DNA of 64,000 bases from Limonium bicolor (Eukaryota; Streptophyta; Magnoliopsida; Caryophyllales; Plumbaginaceae), in assembly GCA_023374045.1 (NCBI GenBank), contig CM041776.1, positions 42,910,171-42,974,170 on the forward strand, written 5' to 3'. Numbering within the stretch: position 1 is the first letter of the stretch; each line of letters opens with the position of its first letter. The notes under the pieces were generated by a model. It did no database searches. It saw only the letters and a program-made list of their open reading frames with translations, and was not told where the DNA came from. Both the position numbers and the translations under genes were made by a program. This document shows, piece by piece, positions 37,176 through 50,218 of this stretch.

Positions 37176-40100
37176 GAACCTTCAATATTTGCTATCCAAT
37201 CCCTCCCACACCAACCCCTGAAGAGACCACCATCGACATCGCTGACTATCCGACAGAACAGTGTCAGGTTATCCAGCCAGGTATGATATTATTAAGAGGA
37301 TACCTGACACCCGAAGCACAAATCCATATCATTCGACGATGCAACGAGCTTGGAGCGGCACCTGGAGGTTTCTACACACCCGAATACCCAAGTGGAACGA
37401 AAATGAATTTAAAGATGATGTGCATGGGTAAGTGAAATACCCCAAATCTAATTAACATTATAAAACCATTATTTAATGGAATATAATCCAAATATAAATC
37501 ATTTCACGTACGCATGCAAACCCATGCATGAGAACGATACGTAAAAATAGTCGTTTCACCATAAACGCTAAAACGCCTTAGAAACATGTGATCAAGCATG
37601 ACCTTGTATGACCTTCTAAAACTCAAACCAAATGGTCTTACACTCATTATATGAATATATAAACATGATCCTTAAGCTATATTTAGTCAAAAACGCAAAA
37701 CGCTCGGGAGTGCTCACGCACGCCCCTTAAAGCACGAAAAGCCCGGAGGAGTGCCGAGGTGGCACGAACTCCTATAAAATTAATTCTTAGAGTTCCTAAA
37801 ATCATTAATAACCATCCTAAAGAGAACCCACGAGGTGGTTTCTCAAAATTCAACAAAAACCTCAGGAGGATTTCTTAACGCTCCTTTTTGCCTCGGGAGT
37901 GTCCCGATAGCCCGAAAATTATGTCATGAGTTTATGTAACCCCATATAATCAATGTAACACATTAATACATCATTATTTACTATAATAAATGTTTATAAA
38001 CACTTGGAACTCATAAATACAGATCATTTCCCAAAATTTCCTTAGAGCACAAAAACGCACTTTTCGGGTACCGAAAAGTCGCGTTTTACACATTTAACTT
38101 GTACAAATTATTAGCCACGAGTTTATAGACTTAAAATGACATGAGTTAAGCATAATAATCAGGGGATAACAATGGTGACTCACCATCTCTAAGGGGGCCG
38201 ATTTTGACTACTAGAAAGACATGATTTTTATGTCTTTAAGTCACTTTCACCAATAATAACTCCACTTTGACAAATCTGGCTCCTATCATTAGTGATGGCC
38301 GATTGAAGCAGCTGGAAGGGCCTTCAATTTCAACCCATATCTCCTTGATTGAAGCCTTAGACAATTCCACATCACCTTTTGACTAAAATGTCTTCTTTTC
38401 ACCTAATCCTTGACAACTTAGGAAGGTTGTCTCTTCTCCACTTCTAGCTGGCGATTTCTGCCTCATTTCCCAGCCTGCATTCACGCCAGCTCCCTCCCCT
38501 TACAGACCTTCAAGCTTCCATTGGTAAGAGCTCTCAAACCTTAAGTTATTCTAGTTATATTTTAACACCATTTTTTAGCTTATTTTCGATTCTTTACTCC
38601 AAGGAAGTTCTTATAATTCATCCCATTGATCTAGATCAACATCAATCATCACTCAAGCTAGGAATTTCGTGGGTAAGCAGAGGGGACACTTAAGAAAGGT
38701 TCTTGAAGGCTTAAGGTAAGAAAAATGCCTTAAACCCTCATTTTCTTCCAAGACAAGTTCATGGACGAAATTGTCTTTCTTCTCTCCATTAACTTCAATT
38801 TCTCCATGGTTTGACAAGGTTTTCACCCCTACTCATTCAAGGCGTGAGCCTACACCAAATTCCCTAAGGTAAATCTTGACTTTTAAGGTTTACAAGAGTT
38901 ATTTCTAAGTTATAAGCTTAGATCTCTTCAAGAGCTAATTGTTTTCTCTTCTCCTTGTCAAGGCCGAAAATAAATTATTCTTGAACTCCATTTTGAGTCA
39001 TCAAGGTAAATCCTAATCTTTTATATAAATTATATACATAATACCTTAGTAAATTCCTTACGGTTTATTTAGGAATTCAAGGTTTAAACTTGAGGTATCC
39101 TTGTTCTAATATTCAAGACACCTACAAAGGAGTGTAGATCAAGGTTGTGTGGCCAAAGATCCAAGGAGAAACCAAGAGGAAATCAATTACTAAGAGAGTA
39201 AGTAATTTATTCAAGCATATATATGTAGATCTATGGTTTAAACTATGTTTTATAACATTAAATCATTAATTATCATCTTATAAAATTAAAGCCGAAATTA
39301 AGGAGGATTTAATTATGTGTTTTGATAAATTAAAGATGGAATTAAGGTTTTTTAAAATTGATAAGGAGTTTTAAGGTAATTAATTGGCTAAAAATATAAT
39401 TGCCAAAAATATAAGGATTAATTTGGTGAATTATAGCTTAATACTATGTATTAAGATGTTAGAAAATATTTGGGTAAGTTAATTAGGTATTTTAATACAT
39501 GAGATATTAAGTTTATAAGTTTAAGGGTAAAATATGTAATTTACCAAAACTTGGTGGGCAAAAAATTAAAGCCGTGAGGTATATATTAGATTAGGTGAAT
39601 TTTGATATAATGGAAAGTATAAACTTATATTATGAATTTTGGGTAAGTTGAAAATAATTACTAGTGTTTAAATGACTAGTTTAAAAAGTTATGTGGTAAA
39701 AATATAATTTTTAGAAGTTATGGGGGTATATAGTAAATAGCCGAAAATATAAAGTGTCATTGACATAATAATGATATATTATAAGGTAGGAATTGATAAT
39801 ATGAATTTTGGGTGAATTAAATAGGTGTTTAGAAGTTAAAATAACAATTTATTAATCTTTGGGCTATTATGTAATTTATAAAACTTATTATGAAAGTTTG
39901 GAGTTGAATATGGGCGAATTCATAATTAAGAAAATTATAAAGTTCACTTTTGAAATTTTGAGGAATTAAATATTTAAACTACAGTTTATAAGTTATTAAG
40001 TAGCTATTATAAAGTTTTGGGGTGAGAATGTAAATAAAGGGAAGTTTATGTTACAGCCGAATTGTTTGGGGTTAGATTTGTAATTTAAGAATTTATATAT

Positions 40101-42425
40101 ATATATATATATTCAGCAATTATGGAGAATTAAATTAAAACTATAGTTTATAAGACATTATGTAAAGAATATAAGATTTTGTGGTTAAATTGTAATTATA
40201 GAAAATATATATATATATAGGCCGAGAATTTGAGGGGGGCCAAATTGTAATTTTCGAAAGTTATAGTATTTAAAAGTTATATACCAAAATATTAATGGTG
40301 GTTTAGTAATATAATTAAACAAGGAATTAAAACTATGGCTTATATAGTTATAAGGAATTTAAAAGTTACCAATAATTATTATTTATTGTTAAAAGGGGAA
40401 TAATAAAAACTATAAGAATATTATGTCCATATATGGCATATAAATATAGCTAAGAAATTATAAAGTTGTTATGTCACCGAGACAACTAAAAATAAGCAAC
40501 ATATATAGTACATGAATAAATAAATACATATATGTACATTAAAGGATTTACAAATAAATCAAGAAGAAATAAACCTCACATGAAATAACAAATACAGAAT
40601 CATTAAATGATCCAATAAAATTATTATACAAGGGTAACATAAATTAACCCTTTCAGCTAATCCTAATATAGGACAAAACTTGACCAGACGTTGACCAGGA
40701 TATATTCAACTGCAATCTATGGTGAACGGTATGGGATTCTTGCAACCTGTTTGCTACCGGATTACACCGGCTTGTGTGCTATCTGTTGTTTGAAATAACG
40801 ACCAAGATAATTAATGTAGAATGTTGTATTACTCCTTTGCACTGTTGTGTTATTTTATGTGCGTGTTGGTGCTAACTGTAACATGTATGTCTCACGCATA
40901 CAACACTACATTACTAGTGGAATAAATACCTGTGCTTTATTATACCGAGAACTTGTACTCAAGTTTCTCACTAACTTCACTTTATAACGAACGTCGTTGT
41001 CCTAAACGTGACAACTGACAATACACATTGTGTTCTTGTTTAACATTCTTGGTTGACACCTAACAAATTCTATACTACGAGAACGAGGAGCCCAGTTGGA
41101 TCTGGCCATGCATGCTACGGGAGTTGTACCTATCTCAGGTCGTCTCCTATTCAATTTACGTCGCGACGGGAGTTTTGGGTGTGCACTATGTCCACTCACC
41201 GGGACCGTACCGGAACATTTTAAGTTGAGAGGAAGACTTTATTTCTCTCGAGGGTACGATACCCACCATTTGAAGTACAGGAGTTAACCTACGTTATCTT
41301 CTGAGGGAACTGGTACCCACCTCTTATAACAAGGTCACTATACCTTCATTATAATGACACACTCTTGTATACCATGTTAGTCCCATTGTGTGGACCCGAC
41401 TACTATTAAAGGATTACAGAACATCTAACTTGACCTTCTGAGTCTTGTTCAATGTGACATTGTTGTCCTTGTGTTGGATACTTGTTATTATCATGTTTTG
41501 TTTGTTTACAGCTTTATAATGAACTGCATGTATTCGACAAAGTAGTTGGTGTGGCCCAGTAGCCGGTGGGCTGCACGTTTTCCATACCGGCGATTATTTT
41601 GCTGAGCCATTTCATGGCTAAACAATTCCAGGTACGTGGAGTTGAGAAGATTACCACACCGAGTGTAGGTGGGGTAGACCAAGCTGTGGGAGTCTACTAC
41701 TAGTTTATTGTTTTACTTATTTATTGTACCTTTGAGTTTGATTCCTAGTATCTCGGGTTGTATTCGTATTCAGACGATGACTTTTGAGATTTGTATTTGG
41801 ACTTAGCCTTGTTAGTCACAAGGGTGGCTAACGGCATTGTAATACCGCCCGTTTGTTGTAATTTATTCCACTGCAATTTAAGTTTATTTGGGAGCGATCG
41901 TCGTTCAGGTTATTGAATTTCAGGTAGCGGTGTTACAGTAAGGATTGGAACCCCTACACCAAGACATATCAGGACACATAAGCTGAAGATGGAGCTACCA
42001 TACCGAATATACCTAAGGAGTTCCTTGCGGTGGTTAACCACACCGTGGGAATTTCTCAGCAAGTTGAATCAAAACCACTTCCGAGTATCAAGGCAGATTT
42101 GTGTATTGTCAACTTCTACCAAAGGGGTGGAAGATTGGGTTTACACCAAGATAAGAACGAAACACCCGAGTCTCTAAGTAAAGGAGTACCCGTGATGTCT
42201 TGGTGCATTGGTGATACCGCAATATTTATGTATGGCGAGCAGAAGCGTGCGGACCTCGCAAGGAAGTTAGTATTGAATTCTGGAGATGTGTTAATCATGG
42301 GTGGGCAGTCGAGGGTGTTGTATCATAGTATCCAGAAGATCAAACTAAATACGGCGCCTCCGACAATAATCAATGCCACACACATGAAACCTGGACGTTT
42401 GAACTTAACCTTTAGGCAATTCTGA
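37176..42425 (+). pseudogene. E4 AlkB (ALKBH1-like) exon, split by a solo LTR
   Basis: The two parts are 37176-37432 and 41943-42425, with GTAAG duplicated at the break. They form the same domain as the intact E5 copy: MMCMGK before the break; then NFY, the LHQDKNE iron motif (His-x-Asp), the distal His in LYHS and the final GRLNLTFRQF with both 2-oxoglutarate-contacting Arg. The solo LTR and one TAA (41979-41981) inactivate it. In the first 50 codons from MILL I count 10 codons with only silent differences from E5 and 6 with amino-acid changes, as expected if the domain was under constraint before the copies died. Confidence 0.9.
37433..41937 (+). mobile_element. Solo LTR (4505 bp) with target duplication GTAAG
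   Basis: It starts TGAAATACCCC and ends GGTGTTACA, flanked by GTAAG at 37428-37432 and 41938-41942. E5 has the uninterrupted site. It belongs to the same superfamily of long LTRs as E1 and E5 but is a different subfamily. CCGGAG/CTCGGGAG words cluster at about 37700-37920. There is an (AT)n run near 40095-40112. No genes are seen in these 4.5 kb. Confidence 0.93.
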
Positions 42426-42550
42426 AGTTATGTGTAATCATGTAAAGTGTGAAGTCAGTTGTATGTTGAGTTTGTGATGCATTAAGTATGCTAAGTATTA
42501 AGCGATGTAGCCAAATGTAATACTATCATGGTGTAAGGATGAGTTTTATG

Positions 42551-42556
42551 AATAAA
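42551..42556 (+). terminator. AATAAA signal after the E4 AlkB exon
   Basis: AATAAA lies 126 bp after the AlkB stop and 73 bp before the next exon acceptor (42629). E5 has one in the equivalent place (60724-60729). It is a candidate early polyadenylation signal. Confidence 0.45.
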
Positions 42557-42628
42557 GCAGTGTTGATTTCTTAAGTGTTCCACCCGTGTTGTTACCAATA
42601 TGCTTATCACGTTTATGAAATAAATTAG

Positions 42629-45035
42629 GCGCTGCACTCGGAATGGAAGGTACACTGAGTGTGTGTACAGAGGCAGAGGCCGACAAAAGCGGCACTATCC
42701 TCACCGGTACCTTCCCAGTGAATGGCGTGGATGCGTCGATACTGTTCGACTCTGGAGCCTCACATACATTTGTCTCACTCACATTCGCGAGGAGACTGGG
42801 GTTAGACGCGGAGGAGATACCTGACTTCCTAGTCACTCTCCCGTCTAAGGAGCGGATCAGATGCACCCGCTATTACCGAGATGCCACCGTTCGAATTAAG
42901 ACTGAAAAGTTCCCGATCGACATGATAGAGTTCGAGGGACTCGGATTTGATGTGATTGTGGGGATAAACTAGTTGGAGCGGCACAAGGGCCGAATCATAT
43001 GTGCCGAGCACCGTCTACTTCTTCGGAGTCCGTCTGGGGTTACCATTTCATACCGCCAGAGGCCCAGGGAGCCTTCGACACAAATCTCTCCGCCATGGCC
43101 ATGTATCATGAAATCAGAAGAAAGAATGATGTATACCTCTGCTATGTCCAGGACATTGAGAGAGACCCTGAGTTTAGCCCAGATGTGCTGGTTGTGTCAG
43201 AGTTTCCTGTATGTCTTTCCTAAGGAACTCACAGGCATGCCGCCTACAACGGGCAGTTGAGTTTGAGATTGATTTGGTGGCCGGGCACCGGACCGATAGC
43301 GAAGGCGCCCTACCGTATGGGCTCCAGCTGAGATGACAGAGCTCAAAGCAGCTGAGAGACCTACTCGACAAGGGATTTATATTCGCCCGAGCGTTTCACC
43401 ATGGGGAGCACCAGTCCTTTTTGTGAAGAAAAAGGATGGTAGTCTCCGCCTCTGCATCGATTACAGGGAGCTGAATGCTGTTACGGTAAAGAACCGTTAT
43501 CCATTGCCCGTATCGATGATTTGTTTGATCAGCTGAAAGGTGCATCTGTGTTCTCTAAGATCGATCTGCGATCGGGTTACCATCAGATTGTATCAGGGAT
43601 AGTGACATTGAGAAGACCGCATTCTGAACCAGATATGGCCACTATGAATTCACGGTCATGCCGTTTGGTTTATCTAATGCACCGGCGAAGTTTATGGACT
43701 ATGATCGTTTGTTTCGAGATCAGTTGGATTCAGTGGTTGTCTTCATTGATGATATTCTTATTTATTCTAAGTCCAAGTTGAGCATGAAGATCCTTGAGGG
43801 TGTATTGCAGACATTGAGAGAGAACCAGCTATATGCGAAGTTCTCGAAGTGTGAATTTGGCTAGACCAAGTCTCTTTTCTTGGTCATGTTATTTCTGAGG
43901 CCGGGATCGCTGTGGATCCGGCCAAGATTGATGCTGTGCGCACCTGGCCTAGACCGAAGACGGTTACCGACATCCGGAGCTTCCTCGGCCTAGCAGGGTA
44001 TTATAGGAGGTTTGTAAAGAATTTTTCCAGTGTTTCGAAACCGATGACATCCTTAATGAAGAAGGATGCACCATTTGAGTGGACAGTTGACTGTGAGAGT
44101 TCATTTCAGAGTCTCAAGGATGCTTTGACTTCTGCACCAGTTCTGACTATACCAGATGGTACTGATGGCTTTGAGGTGTACTGCGACGCGTCAGGCAAGG
44201 TATGGGCTGTGTTTTGATGCAGCACGGGAAGGTCGTGGCTTACGCCTCCCGACAGTTGAAACGACATGAAGAAAACTATCCTACACATGACCTAGAATTG
44301 GGTGCCATTGTCTTCGCCTTGAAGATATGGCGACACCATTTGTATGGAGTGAATGTGACGATCTATTCAGATCACAAGACTTTAAATACCTGTTCACTCA
44401 GAAGGAGTTGAACATGAGGCAAAGAAGATGGGTTGAATTCCTTACTGATTACGATATTAACCTTCAGTACAATGAAGGTAAAGCAAACGTTGTAGCTGAT
44501 GCATTGAGTTGCCGAGCACACTCTCTCCAATCGCTAAGCTCTCACTCTAGCTTGGTTGCTGAGGTGCGGAATGCTCAGATGTCCGATCAGTACATGCAAA
44601 GATCAGACAAAAGCTTATTGACGGCACATTCGAGCTAGAAGTATGATTTCCGACTTCATGATGATGACTTGATCAGGCTGAATGGCCGACTTTGTATTCC
44701 AAGAAGTAGCGCTGAGCTGAAGGAGCACATAACTGAGTGAATCACACTGTTCTACCACTTCGATTCACCCCGGAGCTTCAAAGATGTATAAGGATATGAA
44801 ACGATACTTTTGGTGGACGGGAATGAAAAAGGATGTGAATGACTATGTTGTGAGGTGTCTCACTTGCCAGAAGGTCAAGTTTGAGCACCGACGGCCTGGT
44901 GGTATGTGCAGCCAATGCCAGTGCCTGATGGAAGTTCCATGATATTTCCATGGACTTCGTTGTTGGGCTTCCGCCTACTCGGGGAGGCTTGAATATGATA
45001 TGGGTCATTGTTGACCGACTGACCAAGGTGGCCCG
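42629..45035 (+). pseudogene. pol: E4 protease-RT-RNase H-integrase, multiply broken
   Basis: It begins at the acceptor AATTAG/GC. The aspartic protease has LFDSGASHTF (about 42745) and is stopped by TAG at 42970-42972, where Trp is expected. RT starts near 43330: [21 protein letters not shown], a break near 43515, then [36 protein letters not shown] and the catalytic FIDD at 43742-43753. RNase H has [24 protein letters not shown] and YSDHKTL. Integrase has the zinc-finger Cys pair CLTCQKVK and the first catalytic Asp in MDFVVGLP. It ends in VDRLTKVA where E5 inserted. At least five frame changes and two further stops make it dead. Confidence 0.9.
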
Positions 45036-48000
45036 TGAAATACCCCAAACCTTAATAAGTTGTTTAAATATTAAATAATGATTTATTAAGACAAAAAAAT
45101 GTCTTAGAAACATTAGTAAACAATTTAAACCATAGAAAACACAAATAAATACCTTAAAGTCAATATGGGCTAAAATGTGCTCTAAGCTTGGGATAAGTTT
45201 GGTTAAGACCTAATAAGCTTACCAAGACTTAATTTATATGTTAATGAACATATTAAACCAATTACCAAAGAGAACCAAGCTTGAAAACAAATTAAAACAC
45301 AAAATGTGCTTTAAGAAGTCTTAAAGCACATTTTTGAAAAATTATCTTGTAAATGAGTTTTGAGTGGCTAAATGTCCATAATTACTCTTTAATTAATATG
45401 TGTACTCTTTAGTATCAAATTAGGAAGTCTAAATCAATGGGAAATCAAAAATTTCACATCTATGTGCCTTGTTTTTATGAATAGTAACTATAATAAGCTA
45501 GTTTGTAACATAGGTCTATGTAAGTAATTAAATGATTCAACAAAGACTAAAGTACCCCTTGTTACAATTGGGGGCCTGTTTTCTTATAAGGGATGAGTCA
45601 TCCCCTTGTTAATTTGATAAGATAGAAATTGATAAAGTAAATCACTATTTGCTTTACTTAAATATCTGAACTAACTAAGCCTTCTTCATTCTCTTATTTC
45701 TCTTGTTCCCACCGTCTTCTTCCTTCCTCCTTGCTCTCTTTTACGGTTTGCTATAGTACCACACACACCACCATCATTCTCCATCTTTGACCACTTATAT
45801 CTCCTAGCTCACTTTGCCAAATCAAATTCTAAGACCACCATTCTCTTACTCTTATCAAGCTCTTCAACTTCATCCTTTCAAAATCTCAAGAGCTCCATTT
45901 TGGTGCCAAGAAGAATCTCCATGGGAGGAGCTTGAGCTTATATTTCTACACCTAGTTGTTCTCCTTTGCTTCAAGGTAAGGAAACTCAAAGAAAAATGAT
46001 GTTTCCTCCATGTTTTTATGTTCACCGAAAATCACCTCTTCATGGTGTTTCCTTTTGCTTTGTTCTAGCTTCATTTGAATCATTCAAGGTCTTGGTGGAG
46101 TCCTCTCTTGCTACATATTCAAACTCTCTTTTGTATCCAAGGTAAAACAACTATCTAAATGTTCTAAGACAATATATGTATCTAGGGTTTACAATGAGAT
46201 GAAGCATAAAGCTTGTATACTCATTTCATGCTTGATATATTTAGAAGTTGACCAAACAATCAAAGCCTTGTCGGTTTTCAAAGGAACAAGAAAGAAGTTT
46301 GTGGGAAAAGAGGTAAATATGCTAACCTAAGTAGTTTAATGTCTTAGGAGAAAGTGAGCTTATTTGCTATTAAAAACTACTTAAAGAGCTAATGGTAAAT
46401 GACCTAGTGAAATGTTCTCAAGGAGACTAGTAAAAAGGACATATGTGTTGTTGTATGTATTTGTAGGTCAAAGGCAAATATATTGTGGGAAATTCAGTGT
46501 TTAAGGTTTATGCAATTTAAGGGCCTAAGAGCCATGCATTTTAAGGGCCTAAGGGCCAAGCAATTTAAATTATGCACTATATTGTGATGTAGTGTAAATT
46601 GGGTGAAGTTGTGTGTGTGAAAGTGTTCTTGATGGATTTAGGTGTTCTTGGGTGTTTATTGGTGAAAACAATGTGTTTTAGCTTAGTAATGTTCTAGGAG
46701 AATCCATGTCAAAATTTAGGTAATGTCCAAGAAGTTCTAGGTGTTTAAATAAGGTTTGGTGAACTATAAAGTGATAGAAATGATTAGGTATTTTACTAGA
46801 GAAGAAACAATGTTATAAGGTGTTCAAGAAACAAAAAGGACTAAGACATCAACTAGGAGTTGGTTGTAGGAAAATATGCTTGGGAGATGATGTTGAAGTG
46901 GTGAGAAAACATTTTGGGATAATAGTTATCTTAGGTATGAAACACCACTTAGAAACCTAAGAAATTACAAGTGTTGGAATTTTGGAAAGGATGAGTAAGT
47001 ACTTAAGGAAATAGAAAATGACTTTTATGAATGTTCAAGGAGGCTTTGAGTGTGCCAAATGGTGTTGGTAAACATTGAAGGCTTTAGGAGAAGTTTGGTG
47101 AAGATTTGACAATGTTTGGGCATGTTCTGGTGGCGTCCGACCCAGGGGTCCGACCCAAGTTTGGGTCGAACGACCTCTGTTAGACGCCAGTAAATGGTTC
47201 TGGAATGGTCCGACCCAGAGGATTGAGTCGGACATTGGGTCGGACGGGTGAATTAAAAGACGTAAAAGTTTCTGGAATGGTCCGACCCAGTTGTGTCGGT
47301 CATGGGTCGGACATGGGTGTTTTCAAGGACGTAAGTTTCTGGAATGGTCCGACCCAGAGGACATGGGGTCGGACAAGCAAAGTTTTTCAAACCCGAAAAT
47401 TACTGGAAGGGTCCAACCCAGTTTTGGGTCGGACGGTGGGTCGGACAAACCAAAACTTAAAAAAAAAACACAAAAGAATGTGACTTAAAGTATTAACCCT
47501 AAGGGGTATAATGAAGGTAACCAAGATAAGTTGGGCATTTAAACATGTCATATAATCATGTAAATACTTAGTAAACTTGAAGTTAATGAATTAATTAACC
47601 GGCGTTATTAATTATGTATAGGAGTGGCCTACGGTGGAAACAAATCGAAGCAAGGACCAAGGTATGGTTTTTCTTGCATTCTGTTGCCTACCGGTTTACA
47701 CCGGCTTGTGTTTGTTTATTTTTCTGTATGTTTACGACGTTATAAGACTCAATCATGTATAAGTTTACAGTGTTCATATTATTGTGATGTTATGATGTGA
47801 CTCATTTCCCTTGTGTGTGTCAACATGACTACCACTGTTTGTGAACTGTTTGTTAAGTTCCACTGTTGAACTTCTAACAAGTGCTAACTGGGAAGTGAGG
47901 AATCCGGTTGTCCGGTCATGCATGTAAGTTTAAGAGTAGATATCTGTATCAGATTCAACTCTTATGTTGTTAAGATTGTTCTCCTTCATTTGGCGTACGA

Positions 48001-48822
48001 TCTCCCATTAGCTCCCTCCAGAGCTTACCTATTCTGACTTATGATCGGTTTAGTGGGGAACATGTGTTTTTGTGTGGTGTGTTCTGTCACTATATCTGGA
48101 CCATCTGTGACTTAAGTTACTCGTTCGAATAACAGAACGGTAATGAGTGTGTGTAACAAGCTTAATATGAGAGTGAACCATTCTCTAGGCTTCTTATGTT
48201 GATTAACCTTCTTGGTTGTTATTGTGGAAAGTGTATCCACTATGTATGTGTTGTTGTGCTATGCAATATTATTGCTATGCCATATGTATATGTTATGTGT
48301 TAAAATAAATGCCATGTCATCATGACAATTAGTTGCGCGTATCCCGGTAGCCGATGGGCTGCCCGTTAACCATACCAGCAAAAGGTTGCTGACCCCCTCT
48401 GGGGGCTCTGTTTATTTGCAGGATGAGGATCAAAGAAGCGGAGTGGCTTTAGATCCTAGGTGGTAGAAATACCTTTGATTATTTTGGATGTTGAGCCCGG
48501 GATGCGCCTGTGCTCCCGTGGCGTTATATTTTTGTACCATTAGTTTGACAGTGACGGTTGTTGACAGTGATAGTGGCAGTTTATGGCTGACAGTTTACAG
48601 TGATGGATTGTATTTATACACTCGGTATTGTATATGATGTATTATGGTTTTAGTTCTACGCTCGGGAGTCTGATCATCAGACCGGTACACTTGTATTTAT
48701 TCTGCCTTGTTAACCACGTGGGTGGTTAACGGCGTTGTAGCACTGAACCGTTTAGTTATTGTTTAGTTGTTTATTTCCGCTGCGATTTCAGTTAGTGATA
48801 AGTGCGAAGTAGGGGTGTTACA
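45036..48822 (+). repeat. E5 5' LTR (3787 bp)
   Basis: It starts TGAAATACCCCAAACC and ends GGGGTGTTACA. The first ~0.85 kb is the reverse complement of 61605-62459. TCCGACCCAG/GGGTCGGAC words are repeated at about 47137-47455, which creates frames (47205-47488) that are not genes. No coding content is recognised. Confidence 0.88.
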
Positions 48823-48827
48823 AAAAG

Positions 48828-48839
48828 TGGTATCAGAGC
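48828..48839 (+). other. E5 primer-binding site (tRNA-iMet type)
   Basis: TGGTATCAGAGC begins six bases after the LTR end, followed by an imperfect TCAGAGCGA...TCACTCTGA foldback like that of E1. Confidence 0.85.
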
Positions 48840-50218
48840 GAAGTATCACTCTGATGACTAGAATACCGACCTTAGGAATATACCGAGTTAGGAAACCTAA
48901 CCGTAGTTACCTAAGTGAACAGACTTGGAAAGGTTAACCACTAACTAAGTGTGGAAATACCTTGTTGTCGGAAAGATGCTACAACCGTTGGACCGATAAG
49001 TGTGCAAGCATAATGCTAATGAAATGTTCATGTGAATTTAGATGTCAGGTAGACCACGAGGTAGAGGCCGCGGGCGCGGTACTGGAGATACGGGTGACCA
49101 GGGCGAGAATACTACGGCTCAGGTTATGGCTGAGGCAGTAGTAGCCGCCGTAGCCCAGATGGTCCCGCAGTTGGTTGCTGCGATACAGCAGGGGCAACAG
49201 CCCGAAGTTCAACCACCACCACCACCACCGCCACGAGAGACCAACTGGGTCAAGGCGTTGGCAGATTTGAGACCCCCGTCGTTCAATGGGGAGACCGGCC
49301 CTCGTAAGCTGGAGGCGTACATCTCTGAGCTGGAGACCGCCTACGAGACCCTGGCTGTGCCTGCTAAGGCTAAGGTCCGTCTTGCCGCTTACTACTTGAA
49401 GGGTTCGGCACAGAGTTGGTGGAAGCTTGTGAGAGAGGACAGGATGGCTGATCCTGAGTTTGGTTGGAGGGAGTATACGGCTCTGCTGCGCCAAGTATTA
49501 TCCTGTGCATGTACAAGAGGCCAAGCGCCTAGAGCTGGATAGTCTGAGGCAGGGGGATAAGATGTCGGTTGACGACTACTACACCGCTTTCACCGGCCTT
49601 ATCCACCTGTTACCGGACCTGGGATACTCGAACCGGGTGTTGGTGAACCGGTTCTACGACGGTCTCAGCCACCGTCTTCGCTACGGGATGGGGCAAGCTG
49701 AGTATACCACCTTGCAGGTAATTAAATACTGTGATGTGAATCAGTTTATACTGTAAGTGAATGATAATGTGAGTTGTGAGTTTGTTTTGTGGGGCATGAC
49801 TGACATCCTAGATTCAGGAGTGCTATCATGCCGCTGCTAAGGTGGAGATTACCGTCCGTCTGAGGGACGAAGAGAATGCACACAAGCGCAAGGCCACGAA
49901 CGAGGGCCAGAGTCAGCAAGGGTATGGGGGAGGAAAGAAAAAGAAGCATTACCCTCAGACCCAGAAGAGTCAGCACCAGGGTGACAAGGGCCAAGCCCAG
50001 ACCACCACAGCTGAGGAGCCACTGAAGCTCACATACGCGTATGCGGCGAAGCCCCTACGCTCTCTCCCGCCCAAGGGTAACTACCCAATAATGTGTATCA
50101 AGTTGAAGTGTATGTTGTAAGTTATGAAGTGAGTATTAATTGTGTATTGTGATAGCAGCTAGCGCGGGTTCTGGACCGGAGCGCCACTACTACTGTAAGT
50201 GGTGTAACGGAGACCACC

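Larger units (their letters stand above)
36433..45035 (+). mobile_element. E4: 5'-truncated Ty3/gypsy element with AlkB domain, decayed
   Basis: In order: gag C-terminus with zinc knuckles (36433-37029), intron, AlkB exon (37176-42425, split by a solo LTR), protease, RT, RNase H and integrase N-terminus (42629-45035). The 5' LTR, PBS and most of gag are missing. The 3' side is cut by E5 inside integrase. RT, RNase H and integrase motifs look like the Tekay/Del branch of chromoviruses, which also has long LTRs and an initiator-Met PBS; that lineage call is tentative because the chromodomain end is absent. Confidence 0.85.

Noticed and set aside
40092..40225. AT dinucleotide runs as a meaningful element
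   Set aside because: Short microsatellites inside an AT-rich solo LTR; nothing else supports a function.
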